This document shows, piece after piece, positions 18,185 through 25,942 of a stretch of 63,242 nt of DNA (position 1 is its first letter; each line of letters starts with the position of its first letter). Below the pieces are notes generated by a model, which was given only the letters and a program-made list of their open reading frames with translations, was not told the origin of the DNA and searched no databases. A program made the translations under genes and the position numbers. Source of the DNA: Sabulitectum sp964571965. Lineage in GTDB: Bacteria; Fermentibacterota; Fermentibacteria; Fermentibacterales; JCC-6. The DNA lies in assembly GCA_964571965.1 (NCBI GenBank), contig CAZNFQ010000004.1:1-63242 (forward strand), in the 5' to 3' direction.

Positions 18185-18970
18185 CTACCCCCTGTAGCCC
18201 CAGCCAAGCTTTCTGCCCAGCATGGCATAGTAGTCGGACCTTCTGCCCGTTTTGACAACAGGACAGCTCAGATCCGCCTTTAAGACAGTTATTATTTCGC
18301 CCTCTGCAATGGCGCCGCACTTGGCGGCTCCGTCAGCCAGGATCAGAGGATCCCTGCCGGTGGCTCTTATGATCTCAAATCGTATCTCCGACGAGAGGGG
18401 GACCACGATGGGACGCAGGGCCAGAAGATGGGGGCATATGGAAGTGATTATCACCACGGGAAGATTGGGATGCAGAACGGGTCCTCCGCAGGAAAGGTTG
18501 TATGCAGTGGAACCTGAAGGGGTGGAAACCATGACTCCGTCGGAGGCCATGAGGGCAACCTCTCTTCCGTCCACATAAACCCTTATGTGAAGAATACCCC
18601 CCTCTGCACATCTGTTTATGCAGATTTCGTTCAGCGCCCTGACCCTTGTCCCTCCGGGACCTACGGTTTCAAGCACTGGAAGAAGGTCTATCATGTAGTC
18701 TCCGGAGCTGAGGCAGTCCATTGACTCTTTCACCGAGGACAACTCGCAGTCGGCAAGGAAGCCGAGATGACCTGCGTTAACCCCCAGAATGGGAACGGAG
18801 CTGCCGAGGAAATCGTCCATGGCCCTGAGTATGGTTCCGTCTCCGCCAACCACCACCACCACTTCGGCATTCTCAGTGGAAGTTACCATCTGAAAACCGG
18901 CCTCTTCGAAAATCCTGCGGCAGTGATCACCTTCGTGACCCATTAGAAGTATCCTGCTAACCGGTTTCAT
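18185..18970 (-). CDS. nadK: NAD kinase
   Basis: Phosphorylates NAD to NADP using ATP. The 261-residue protein shows the kinase motif VVVVVGGDGTILRA (37-50), LGVNAGHLGFLAD, ALNEICINR and the glycine-rich DGVMVSTPSGSTAYNLS segment. Family length is usual (260-300). A longer reading frame starts at 19084, but it would overlap dxs by more than 120 bases and adds residues unlike the family; the ATG at 18970 has GGAAGG five bases upstream and overlaps dxs by only 14 bases. It supplies NADP, relevant to the NAD(P)-linked hydrogenase and to isoprenoid synthesis encoded upstream. Confidence 0.95.
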   Translation of the reverse strand: MKPVSRILLMGHEGDHCRRIFEEAGFQMVTSTENAEVVVVVGGDGTILRAMDDFLGSSVPILGVNAGHLGFLADCELSSVKESMDCLSSGDYMIDLLPVLETVGPGGTRVRALNEICINRCAEGGILHIRVYVDGREVALMASDGVMVSTPSGSTAYNLSCGGPVLHPNLPVVIITSICPHLLALRPIVVPLSSEIRFEIIRATGRDPLILADGAAKCGAIAEGEIITVLKADLSCPVVKTGRRSDYYAMLGRKLGWGYRG

Positions 18971-20810
18971 CTGCGCCTTCCAGGTGTTCCATGACAGAAC
19001 GGGCGATGGCGGAAGGTTCAAGGCCAAGTTCCGCCAGTATCTCACCTGTACTCCCATGGGAAGCGAAAGTGTCCGGAATACCAAGGGAGAGAACGGATTT
19101 CAATGGAAGCTCCGAGGCTATGTGCATACCGAACCCTCCTGCAAGGGATCCTTCCTCTATGGTAACCACTTTCCTGCCGCTGGAGAGAAGCCTGATCTCA
19201 TGGAGAGGGGCAGGCTTAAGCCAGACAGGATCGTATACGGCGGCTTCTATGGATCTTTCCGAGAGGAGACAGGCAGCTTCCATGGCCCTTGAAGCCATGG
19301 TTCCTGCGGCTATTATCAGAACGTCTTTCCCCTCACGAAGCAGCTGTCCTTTTCCCCTGGACACCGAAGGGGGAGGAGGGCACAGCAGTTCCGGCTCACT
19401 TCCCCGGGGATATCTTATGCCAACCGGACCGGACAGGTTCCTGATCTCCTGCTCCAGGAGCATTTCAAGAATGGTGCAGTCCCGTGGGGAAGCCAGTTCC
19501 AGTCCGGGAACGGAAAGAAACATGGGTATATCGAATATGCCGTGATGGGTAGGGCCGTCGGCACCCACCACACCGGCACGGTCCATTGCGAAGAGAACAG
19601 GTGCATCCTGCAGGGCGGCATCATGTATTACCTGGTCGTACGCCCTCTGCATGAAACTGCTGTAAATGGCAACCACCGGCTTCATTCCTCCGAATGCAAG
19701 TCCGCAGGCGAAGGTAACCGCGTGCTGCTCGGCTATGCCCACGTCGAAAAATCTTTCCGGATACTTTTCAGAGAAGGAGGAAAGACCCGTTCCATCCGGC
19801 ATGGCGGCGGTTATGGCAACCACTGATCCGTCGAGGGAAGCGGCTTTGTCCATAGCCCCTGAAAAGGCGGAGGTAAAGGTGCGTCCCTTTTTTCTGCCGG
19901 CGGCACCGCTGACGCCGTGATGTGACCTGGGCTGGCATTCTGCAGGTTCGAATCCCTTGCCCTTTCTGGTAATTATGTGTACCAGCACGGGACCTCTCAG
20001 TTTTTTGACTCTGTCTAGAACGGCAGTTAATGCCGCCAGATCATGACCGGGAATGGGACCGAAATAATTCACCCCGAATTCCTCGAAGATGGAAGCCCTG
20101 GTGGCAATGGTTTTTTTCACGGCTGAGGACACCTCGTGGGCGGCAATGCGCATCCTGTCCCCCAGGGACGGAACCTTTCCCATGGCATTCCAGATACCGT
20201 CTTTGAACCTGTTGTATGTCTGATCGGTGAGGAGTTTGCTCAGGTGTTTGGATACAGCTCCCACATTCTTCGATATGGACATTTCATTGTCGTTCAGAAT
20301 AATGGTAATGTCGGTTCCGCTGGTATCCAGGTTGTTCAGCCCTTCGAAGGCAAGGCCGGCAGTCATGGCGCCGTCTCCGATCACGGCCACCACCCGCTCC
20401 TTCCGTTCTGCCAGATCACGGGCTCTGGCAAAACCCAGTGCAGCACTGATGGAGGTGCTGGAATGACCGGTGCCGAATACGTCGTATTCGCTTTCGGACC
20501 GCTTGGGAAAACCGCTCAGACCACCTGTCTGCCTGATGGTGTGAAACAGTTCCCTTCTGCCTGTGAGGAGCTTCCAGGGATAGGTCTGGTGCCCCACGTC
20601 CCATACGATTCTGTCAATGCCCGGATCGTAAACGGAGAGAAGGGCAATGGTGAGTTCCACAACACCGAGACTTGAAGCAAGATGTCCACCGGTATTGCAG
20701 ATAACGCCAATGATCCTCTGCCTTATCTCTTCAGCAAGTAAGACCCTTTCTTCTATGGAAAGCTCAGGTATCTGGGAAGGTTCTTTTATTCTGTCTAGAA
20801 TGCCCGGCAC
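18957..20810 (-). CDS. dxs: 1-deoxy-D-xylulose-5-phosphate synthase
   Basis: Thiamine-diphosphate enzyme condensing pyruvate and glyceraldehyde 3-phosphate, the first step of the MEP isoprenoid pathway. The 617 residues contain DVGHQTYPWKLLTGR, FGTGHSSTSISAALGFA, the ThDP motif GDGAMTAGLAFEGLNN (about 143-158), and the transketolase pyrimidine domain with FDVGIAEQHAVTFACGLA. The start is GTG at 20810, sharing one base with the stop of the prenyl synthase gene; AAGGA lies four bases before it. Prenyl synthase plus dxs adjacency is a common isoprenoid cluster. Full length, nothing unusual. Confidence 0.97.
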   Translation of the reverse strand: MPGILDRIKEPSQIPELSIEERVLLAEEIRQRIIGVICNTGGHLASSLGVVELTIALLSVYDPGIDRIVWDVGHQTYPWKLLTGRRELFHTIRQTGGLSGFPKRSESEYDVFGTGHSSTSISAALGFARARDLAERKERVVAVIGDGAMTAGLAFEGLNNLDTSGTDITIILNDNEMSISKNVGAVSKHLSKLLTDQTYNRFKDGIWNAMGKVPSLGDRMRIAAHEVSSAVKKTIATRASIFEEFGVNYFGPIPGHDLAALTAVLDRVKKLRGPVLVHIITRKGKGFEPAECQPRSHHGVSGAAGRKKGRTFTSAFSGAMDKAASLDGSVVAITAAMPDGTGLSSFSEKYPERFFDVGIAEQHAVTFACGLAFGGMKPVVAIYSSFMQRAYDQVIHDAALQDAPVLFAMDRAGVVGADGPTHHGIFDIPMFLSVPGLELASPRDCTILEMLLEQEIRNLSGPVGIRYPRGSEPELLCPPPPSVSRGKGQLLREGKDVLIIAAGTMASRAMEAACLLSERSIEAAVYDPVWLKPAPLHEIRLLSSGRKVVTIEEGSLAGGFGMHIASELPLKSVLSLGIPDTFASHGSTGEILAELGLEPSAIARSVMEHLEGADETG

Positions 20811-21676
20811 TATTTCCTTCTTTCGGGAAGGTATTCAACGAGTTCCATGATTCCTGACCAGTCGCCCTGGAGGGCCAGCAGTCTGTTCCTTATATCGGCG
20901 GAGGTTCTCCTGGCAAGTTTCCTTGCTCCAAGGATGCCCAGTTCACGTACCGGATTCCATTTACCCATATCGGCATCCTTGGATACCGCTTTCCCCATTT
21001 CTCCGCTGCTTCCGGTGACATCCAGAATGTCATCGGTAAGCTGGAAAAGCCATCCTGTATCATCACCGATGGCAGAAAGAGAAGCAAGTTCTCCGGAATC
21101 GATACCTGCCGCAAGGGCTCCCAGTTCCATGGATACCCTGATCATGGCAGCGGTTTTCCCGAGTATCATCCGGCGGGTCCATGATGAATCGGCTCCTTCA
21201 GCAGGATACATGTCCATGAACTGACCGCCGGTGAGCAGCGCGGGACCGGCTGCATCCGACAGCCTTTCGGCCATAAGTCTCACCGTGTTTTCAGACAGCG
21301 GGGTGCAGAGCAGCTCCCTGAAAGCCTCCAGAAGAAGCCTGTCTCCGGCATAAAGGGCCTTTCTGACTCCGTAAACCACGTGAAGAGAGGGTTTACCGCG
21401 CCTGAGCAGGTCATCGTCCATTCCCGGAAGGTCGTCGTGTATGAGCGAGTAGGTGTGTATCATCTCCACGGCACATGCAGCCGGCACTGCCTTTGAAACA
21501 TCCCCGCCAAGGGATGAGCACGACTCGAACACCAGGAAGGGTCTGATACGTTTCCCCCCTGCTTCCAGGGAATAGGAACATTCTTCTCCAAGGGTGGGTG
21601 AAAGATCTCTCAGAGCACCTTCAACCAGTTCCCTGCTTCGGTCAAGCCTCTGTCTGAGCAGTTTCGACAAACTCAT
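20810..21676 (-). CDS. ispA: Polyprenyl (farnesyl/geranylgeranyl) diphosphate synthase
   Basis: Trans-prenyltransferase condensing isopentenyl diphosphate with allylic diphosphates in the cytoplasm. At 288 residues it has the first aspartate-rich motif DDLPGMDDD (81-89, the bacterial DDx4D type) and the second as QLTDDILD (about 210). GGKRIRP (41-47) binds the substrate diphosphate. These features and length match the IspA-type farnesyl diphosphate synthase, but product chain length cannot be read with certainty. ATG start at 21676; it overlaps the ymdB end by 35 bases and dxs by one base. The product would feed undecaprenyl and quinone or other isoprenoid synthesis. Confidence 0.92.
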   Translation of the reverse strand: MSLSKLLRQRLDRSRELVEGALRDLSPTLGEECSYSLEAGGKRIRPFLVFESCSSLGGDVSKAVPAACAVEMIHTYSLIHDDLPGMDDDLLRRGKPSLHVVYGVRKALYAGDRLLLEAFRELLCTPLSENTVRLMAERLSDAAGPALLTGGQFMDMYPAEGADSSWTRRMILGKTAAMIRVSMELGALAAGIDSGELASLSAIGDDTGWLFQLTDDILDVTGSSGEMGKAVSKDADMGKWNPVRELGILGARKLARRTSADIRNRLLALQGDWSGIMELVEYLPERRK

Positions 21677-22430
21677 ACACCCGCCTAAGTTCAGTTATTC
21701 TTCCCTTGCAGTCAAAGGAAATGTCAAGACCGTTCACCATTGCTCTGCCCTGGGCCACCCTGAGCCTGCTGTACCTGCCGCTGGTGAACCTGGCGATGGA
21801 AGAAGAAGTCTCCATTCCTATTACCCCCTCGCAGGAACCGCACATGCCAAGATCGGTAAGATAAGCCGTTCCCCCGGGCATGACCTGCTCATCAGCGGTC
21901 TGTACATGGGTATGGGTTCCAGCCAGCAGGTTTATCCTGCCGTCGAGGAAACGGGCCAGCGCCATCTTTTCACTGGTGGCTTCCGCATGAAAATCGATGA
22001 GTCTCACGTCAGCTCTGCATGACTGGATGATTCTGTCGGCTATCCTGAAGGGGCACTCCCCGGTGAAATCCGTGAAAACCCTTCCCTGGAGATTGATCAC
22101 CTGAACGGAAAGCCCAGCTGCCTGAATGGTAATGCTTCCTCTTCCCGGGTTTCCAGGCGGATAATTGGCAGGACGCAGTATCCTGGAATCAGGTGAGTCC
22201 AGCATTGGAATGATGGTGTTTTTCTTCCATATATGGTTACCGGAGGTGATGACGTGAACACCGGCGGCAAACAGTTCCGAGGCTAACTCCGGGGTAATCC
22301 CGAACCCTCCCGCCGCATTCTCTCCATTGACCACTATGAGATCATACAGATGGGAAACCCCTGAAAGGTGCCGAACAACAGCTTCCCTTCCCGGTCTTCC
22401 CACCACATCTCCGAGGAATAGGATCCGCAT
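21642..22430 (-). CDS. YmdB-family metallophosphoesterase (TIGR00282)
   Basis: A 262-residue calcineurin-like phosphoesterase matching Bacillus YmdB, a 2',3'-cyclic nucleotide phosphodiesterase affecting biofilm and sporulation decisions. Metal-binding landmarks are FLGDVVGRPG (5-14), VNGENAAGG (34-42), TSGNHIWKK (62-70) and AGTHTHVQTAD (about 170-180). It lies seven bases downstream of rny. The rny-ymdB pairing is conserved in Firmicutes and other phyla, consistent with a shared role in RNA turnover. ATG at 22430. Catalysis is inferred from family. Confidence 0.92.
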   Translation of the reverse strand: MRILFLGDVVGRPGREAVVRHLSGVSHLYDLIVVNGENAAGGFGITPELASELFAAGVHVITSGNHIWKKNTIIPMLDSPDSRILRPANYPPGNPGRGSITIQAAGLSVQVINLQGRVFTDFTGECPFRIADRIIQSCRADVRLIDFHAEATSEKMALARFLDGRINLLAGTHTHVQTADEQVMPGGTAYLTDLGMCGSCEGVIGMETSSSIARFTSGRYSRLRVAQGRAMVNGLDISFDCKGRITELRRVYEFVETAQTEA

Positions 22431-22437
22431 GGGACGG

Positions 22438-23991
22438 TTATCTGGCAGTTTCGGAAGCTCTGAGCTCCCTTATCACTGTAACCTTTATCTGACCGGGATA
22501 CTCCATTTCGTTCTCTATCTTCCTGGCTATCTCCCTGGCCATGTCAACGGCTTCTTCATCTTTCACCGCTTCAGGCCTCACTGCGATACGAAGTTCCCTG
22601 CCAGCCTGAATGGCATAGGATTTCCTTACTCCCTCGAAGGAGTCTGCAATGGCTTCCAGCCGGTGGAGTCTCTTTATGTAGAGTTCAAGGGTTTCACGTC
22701 TTGCGCCGGGTCTTGCGCTGCTTACCGCATCCGCGGCCTGGACAAGAATGGCGTAAAGGCTCTCCGGTTCTATTTCCTCGTGGTGAGCTCCAATGGCATT
22801 GGCCACGGTTTTAGGTTCGGAGAACTTCCTGGCAAGCTCCATTCCAACTATTGCGTGGGAACCTTCCAGATCGTGGTCAGTGGCCTTTCCAATGTCATGC
22901 AGCAGACCGGATCTTCTGGCGAGACCCGGGTCGAGACGCAGCTCGCTTGCAAGAAGCCCGCAAATGTGAGCCACCTCCAGTGAATGCTGATACATATTCT
23001 GACCGTAACTGGTCCTGTACCTGAGTCGGCCAAGATGCCTGATAAGCTGCGGGTGCAGTCCTGTGACGCTGGCTTCCATTACCAGCTCGTTACCCAGCTT
23101 CCTAACGGTGCGTTCCATTTCGCTTCGCTCTTTGCCCACAACCGCTTCGATCCTGCCCGGATGGATACGGCCGTCTCCTATGAGTTTCTCCAGTGAGAGC
23201 CTGGCAACCTCTCTCCTCACCGGATCGAAACAGCTCAGTACCACCGCTTCAGGGGTATCGTCTATGACCACGTCCACACCTGTGGCTTTCTCGAATGCCC
23301 TTATGTTCCTGCCTTCACGACCTATGATCCGGCCCTTCATATCGTCGTTGGTAAGGTTGACCACTGAAATGCAGCTCTCCACCACATGGTTCGCGGCGCA
23401 TCTCTGTATGGCGGTTGCCAGAAGGTTGTTGGCCTTGTCATCTGCGGTTCTCTCCGCCTCGTCCAGTATTCGCCGGGTCATCTTGGCGGCTTCAAGGTCC
23501 GTTTCCTCCCGGAGGTTCGACAGGAGAAGATCCCTTGCTTCGTCCCTGGAAAGTTTCGCTACCTCTTCCAGCCTGGCGTTCTGCTCTTCCAGAAGCTTGT
23601 TGGCTCGCTGATGCTTTGCCAAAAGAGCCTGTTCCATTTCGCCCAGTGCGGTTTCCTGCTGAGACAGTGATTCCTGTCTGCTTTCCAGATTTTCTCTGGT
23701 TCTCTCCATCTGCTGAGAGAGCCTGGTTATATCGTTCTCCCGTCTGTCAAGAACAGACTGTTTCTCCCGGAGCTTTTCAAGTTCTCTGGTTCTTTCCTCG
23801 TTTATCTGCTCACGGCCTTCGAGAACGATTTCTTTTCTGAGGGTCTCAGATTCTCTCCTGGTCTCGGCAAGAATTCGCTCAGCCTCGGCGGTTGCTCCGC
23901 CTATCTCTTTGTTTACCAGCATTTTGTGCAGAAGCCAGCCAAGCAGGAAGGCCACCGCTCCGGCAACCGCCGGTACAAGGTAAGTAAACAT
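22438..23991 (-). CDS. rny: Ribonuclease Y
   Basis: Membrane-anchored endoribonuclease that starts mRNA decay. The 517 residues show an N-terminal transmembrane helix (about 4-24), a long charged coiled coil (about 30-200), a KH domain with GRIIGREGRNIRAFE (about 215-229) and an HD domain with HSLEVAHICG and LLHDIGKATDHDLEGSHA that carries the metal-binding histidines and aspartates. This is the standard RNase Y order and length. ATG at 23991 with GGAG eight bases upstream. A 104-base gap separates it from zapA; ymdB follows. Confidence 0.97.
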   Translation of the reverse strand: MFTYLVPAVAGAVAFLLGWLLHKMLVNKEIGGATAEAERILAETRRESETLRKEIVLEGREQINEERTRELEKLREKQSVLDRRENDITRLSQQMERTRENLESRQESLSQQETALGEMEQALLAKHQRANKLLEEQNARLEEVAKLSRDEARDLLLSNLREETDLEAAKMTRRILDEAERTADDKANNLLATAIQRCAANHVVESCISVVNLTNDDMKGRIIGREGRNIRAFEKATGVDVVIDDTPEAVVLSCFDPVRREVARLSLEKLIGDGRIHPGRIEAVVGKERSEMERTVRKLGNELVMEASVTGLHPQLIRHLGRLRYRTSYGQNMYQHSLEVAHICGLLASELRLDPGLARRSGLLHDIGKATDHDLEGSHAIVGMELARKFSEPKTVANAIGAHHEEIEPESLYAILVQAADAVSSARPGARRETLELYIKRLHRLEAIADSFEGVRKSYAIQAGRELRIAVRPEAVKDEEAVDMAREIARKIENEMEYPGQIKVTVIRELRASETAR

Positions 23992-24095
23992 TTTCAGTTC
24001 TCCGTTTCAGACACGGGCGGCATTTATGTAATCAGAAAGACTGCAATCCTCCGGGGAATCCCGTGACACCTTCTCCGGTGCCGTCTTCCTGAGGA
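23992..24095. other. Short intergenic gap between zapA and rny
   Basis: 104 bases with a small CACCGGAGAAGGTG hairpin on the minus strand and no reading frame or T tract. The position next to zapA is where some bacteria carry 6S RNA, but the space is too short and the typical long-hairpin pattern is not apparent. Confidence 0.5.
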
Positions 24096-24503
24096 CTAGG
24101 ACTCTTCGCCGCTGCCCTGACCGGATTTCTGAAAAATGATGGGAACTGGAGTGTTCATGGGTTCTGAATCGTAGGCGCCTGTGTTCTTTTCCGCTGAATC
24201 GGCTTCGCCTTCATCCGACAGGGCATCGTCAATTCTGTCGGCAAGGGATGAAAGGAGAATCTTGTGTGCGTCCTCCACTTCCTCCAACTGGGCGGTCCTG
24301 CTGAAAAGTTCATCTATGATGTTAAGCGACGCCAGGATTGCAACCTTGGCCGTAGAGGTCATTGCTACATTCTCTGTCATCTGGCGCATACGCATATCTA
24401 GAAAGTGGGCGATCTCCGCGATATATGCAGGATCGCCCTCTCCTCTGATCGAATACTCGCGTCCGTAGATATTCACCCTGGTGTTCTCCGGACGCTCACC
24501 CAT
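24096..24503 (-). CDS. zapA: Cell division protein ZapA-like
   Basis: A 135-residue ZapA-family protein; ZapA binds FtsZ and promotes Z-ring bundling. The N-terminal domain RVNIYGREYSIRGEGDPAYI and the following MRQMTENVAMTSTAKVAILASLNIIDEL helix (the last part being the family hallmark, cited in shorter pieces: AKVAILASLNI) support the call. The C-terminal 50 residues are acidic and low-complexity, longer than in E. coli. Two ATGs are possible (24524, 24503); the latter overlaps the stop of the coiled-coil gene by eight bases and starts nearer the conserved domain, so it is preferred. AAGGG lies 11 bases before it. Confidence 0.82.
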   Translation of the reverse strand: MGERPENTRVNIYGREYSIRGEGDPAYIAEIAHFLDMRMRQMTENVAMTSTAKVAILASLNIIDELFSRTAQLEEVEDAHKILLSSLADRIDDALSDEGEADSAEKNTGAYDSEPMNTPVPIIFQKSGQGSGEES

Positions 24504-24783
24504 TGGCACTCTGCCCTTCGTCATTCCTCAGATCATCCAGTTTTTTCAGAACAGTCTCAAGTCTCTGTTTCATCTCCTGCCTCTCCTGCAGGAGCCTGGC
24601 ATAATGTATCCTGAGCAGATTGTATCCCTCGGAATCGGCATTGCCCTTCTGGTACTCCAGCCTCTTCTCCAGCTCATTCACTCTGCTTTGCAGTTCCTGG
24701 TTTTCACTGCACATGGAACGGTATTTCAGAATGAGCCTGTCCACCGCTTCAGTTAACCTCTCGGCAGAACCGGTGATGGGCAA
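24496..24783 (-). CDS. Small coiled-coil protein upstream of zapA
   Basis: A 95-residue, highly charged, helical protein with heptad-like leucine spacing over residues 7-85, e.g. ELQSRVNELEKRLEY. It has no signal peptide or membrane segment. In several phyla a short coiled-coil gene sits just before zapA and is thought to assist FtsZ ring assembly in the manner of ZapB; that is inference from position. The start is TTG at 24783 with GGAGG seven bases upstream, and the gene begins 20 bases after rplT. No family could be assigned by eye. Confidence 0.7.
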   Translation of the reverse strand: MPITGSAERLTEAVDRLILKYRSMCSENQELQSRVNELEKRLEYQKGNADSEGYNLLRIHYARLLQERQEMKQRLETVLKKLDDLRNDEGQSANG

Positions 24784-24803
24784 TTGATCCCCTCCTAGTC
24801 TAT

Positions 24804-25172
24804 TCAGTTCCCCTCGGGATTGAGTTCCTTACGGGCAACGTCCACAATTTTGCTGAAAGCAGCAGGATCCTTGACAGCAAGGTCGGCGAGCATTTTTCTG
24901 TCAAGCTCCACACCTGCCATGGCAAGTCCGTTGATGAGGCTGGAATACTTCATTCCGTTCTCTCTTGCGGCGGCGTTGATCCTGGTAATCCAGAGTGCTC
25001 TGAAATTACGCTTCTTGTTCCTTCTGTCTCTGTACTGGTACACCATGGCCCTCTTGTTGGCCTCGGAGGCAACGGTGTAGAGTTTTCTTCTTCCACCGAA
25101 GTTACCCTTCGCCTCCTTCAGTACCTTCTTATGCCTCTTGTGCCTGGCAACGGCATTTCTAACTCTGCTCAT
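24804..25172 (-). CDS. rplT: 50S ribosomal protein L20
   Basis: L20 binds 23S rRNA and is needed early in large-subunit assembly. The 122 residues begin MSRVRNAVARHKRHKKVLK, then GNFGGRRKLY and YRDRRNKKRNFRALWI, all standard. It closes the thrS-infC-rpmI-rplT ribosomal group; in model bacteria L20 represses rpmI-rplT translation, and no clear L20 leader was recognised here. ATG at 25172, 17 bases after rpmI. Confidence 0.98.
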   Translation of the reverse strand: MSRVRNAVARHKRHKKVLKEAKGNFGGRRKLYTVASEANKRAMVYQYRDRRNKKRNFRALWITRINAAARENGMKYSSLINGLAMAGVELDRKMLADLAVKDPAAFSKIVDVARKELNPEGN

Positions 25173-25189
25173 GGTTCAGTCTCCGTATT

Positions 25190-25381
25190 CTAGGGCAGGA
25201 GCACCTTCATGCGCTTCGTGTCTGAAGGTGATGCGATCCCCGCTGTGCGGAGATGTCTCTTGCGCTTACTGCTTTTTTTGGTTTTAATGTGACCGGCATG
25301 GCTGTGCCTTGTGCGTATCTTACCGGTTCCTGTCTTCTTAAAGCGCTTGGCTGCGCCTTTGTGAGTTTTCATTTTCGGCAT
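25190..25381 (-). CDS. rpmI: 50S ribosomal protein L35
   Basis: A 63-residue basic ribosomal protein with the family start MPKMKTHKGAAKRFKKTGTG and the C-terminal KRHLRTAGIASPSDTKRMK. Length matches L35. It lies 19 bases after infC and 17 before rplT, the conserved order. ATG at 25381. Confidence 0.98.
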   Translation of the reverse strand: MPKMKTHKGAAKRFKKTGTGKIRTRHSHAGHIKTKKSSKRKRHLRTAGIASPSDTKRMKVLLP

Positions 25382-25400
25382 GATCTATTTCCCGCCTTAC

Positions 25401-25928
25401 CTATTGATTTGTACTTTTTTCCCGCCTGGGTGCAAGTATCATCGTGAGAAACCTGCCTTCCATGGCCGGGGGTTTCTCTATCTGCGCCAGATCGTTCAGA
25501 TCCTCGGACAGTCTTTGCAGAAGGTCATATCCCTGATCCTTGTACACAAGCTGTCTTCCTCTGAAGACCACTGTTGCCTTTACTTTGTTCCTGTTCTCCA
25601 GAAATTCTCTGGCATGCTTCATCTTGAAGTCATAGTCGTGCTTTTCGGTATTCGGTCTGAACTTTACTTCCTTCAGTCCGCCGGAATGCTGTTTCTTCCG
25701 GGCTTCCCGCTCCTTGCGGTTCTGCTGATACCGGAACTTGCCGTAATCCATGATCCTGCAAACAGGGGGATCACTGACTCCGCTTATCTCGACAAGATCA
25801 AGACCCGCCTCGGCTGCCATTTCCATGGCCCTGGCGAAATCAACCACTCCCACATGTTCACCATCCTGATCAATCAGCCTTAACTTCTGGCTTTTAATCT
25901 CACCGTTAACTCTTGTGGAGTTTGCGAT
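25401..25928 (-). CDS. infC: Translation initiation factor IF-3, probable AUC start codon
   Basis: IF-3 keeps 30S subunits free and proofreads start codons. The 175-residue form contains N-domain RVNGEIKSQKLRLI (6-19), then VVDFARAMEMAAEAGLDLVEIS, VCRIMDYGKF and the C-domain KEVKFRPNTEKHDYDFK (family hallmark). A GTG at 25853 would delete the first 25 residues of the conserved N-domain. Between the thrS stop TAG (25935-25937) and that GTG no ATG, GTG or TTG is in frame; the codon ATC at 25926-25928 follows a strong GGAGG by nine bases and gives a full-length protein. In E. coli infC starts at the rare AUU, which IF-3 itself discriminates against, giving autoregulation; AUC here would serve the same purpose. 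Confidence 0.95.
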   Translation of the reverse strand: MANSTRVNGEIKSQKLRLIDQDGEHVGVVDFARAMEMAAEAGLDLVEISGVSDPPVCRIMDYGKFRYQQNRKEREARKKQHSGGLKEVKFRPNTEKHDYDFKMKHAREFLENRNKVKATVVFRGRQLVYKDQGYDLLQRLSEDLNDLAQIEKPPAMEGRFLTMILAPRREKSTNQ

Positions 25929-25942
25929 TTCCCTCTACCTCC
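25926..25942 (-). promoter_or_regulatory. Ribosome site and AUC start codon of infC
   Basis: GGAGG (25938-25942) overlaps the last codons of thrS; the thrS TAG and nine bases separate it from ATC (25926-25928). Spacing is ideal for initiation. This decides the infC start and predicts IF-3 autoregulation. Confidence 0.75.

Noticed and set aside
18185..19084. Longer NAD kinase start at 19084
   Set aside because: Would overlap dxs by more than 120 bases; the extra residues are unlike NAD kinase, and ATG 18970 has a good ribosome site.
19940..19960. GGTTCGAATCCC-like T-arm sequence
   Set aside because: Lies inside dxs coding sequence in frame with conserved residues; no cloverleaf around it.
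23992..24095. 6S RNA near zapA
   Set aside because: The gap is only 104 bases and shows no long bulged hairpin; nothing beyond location supports it.
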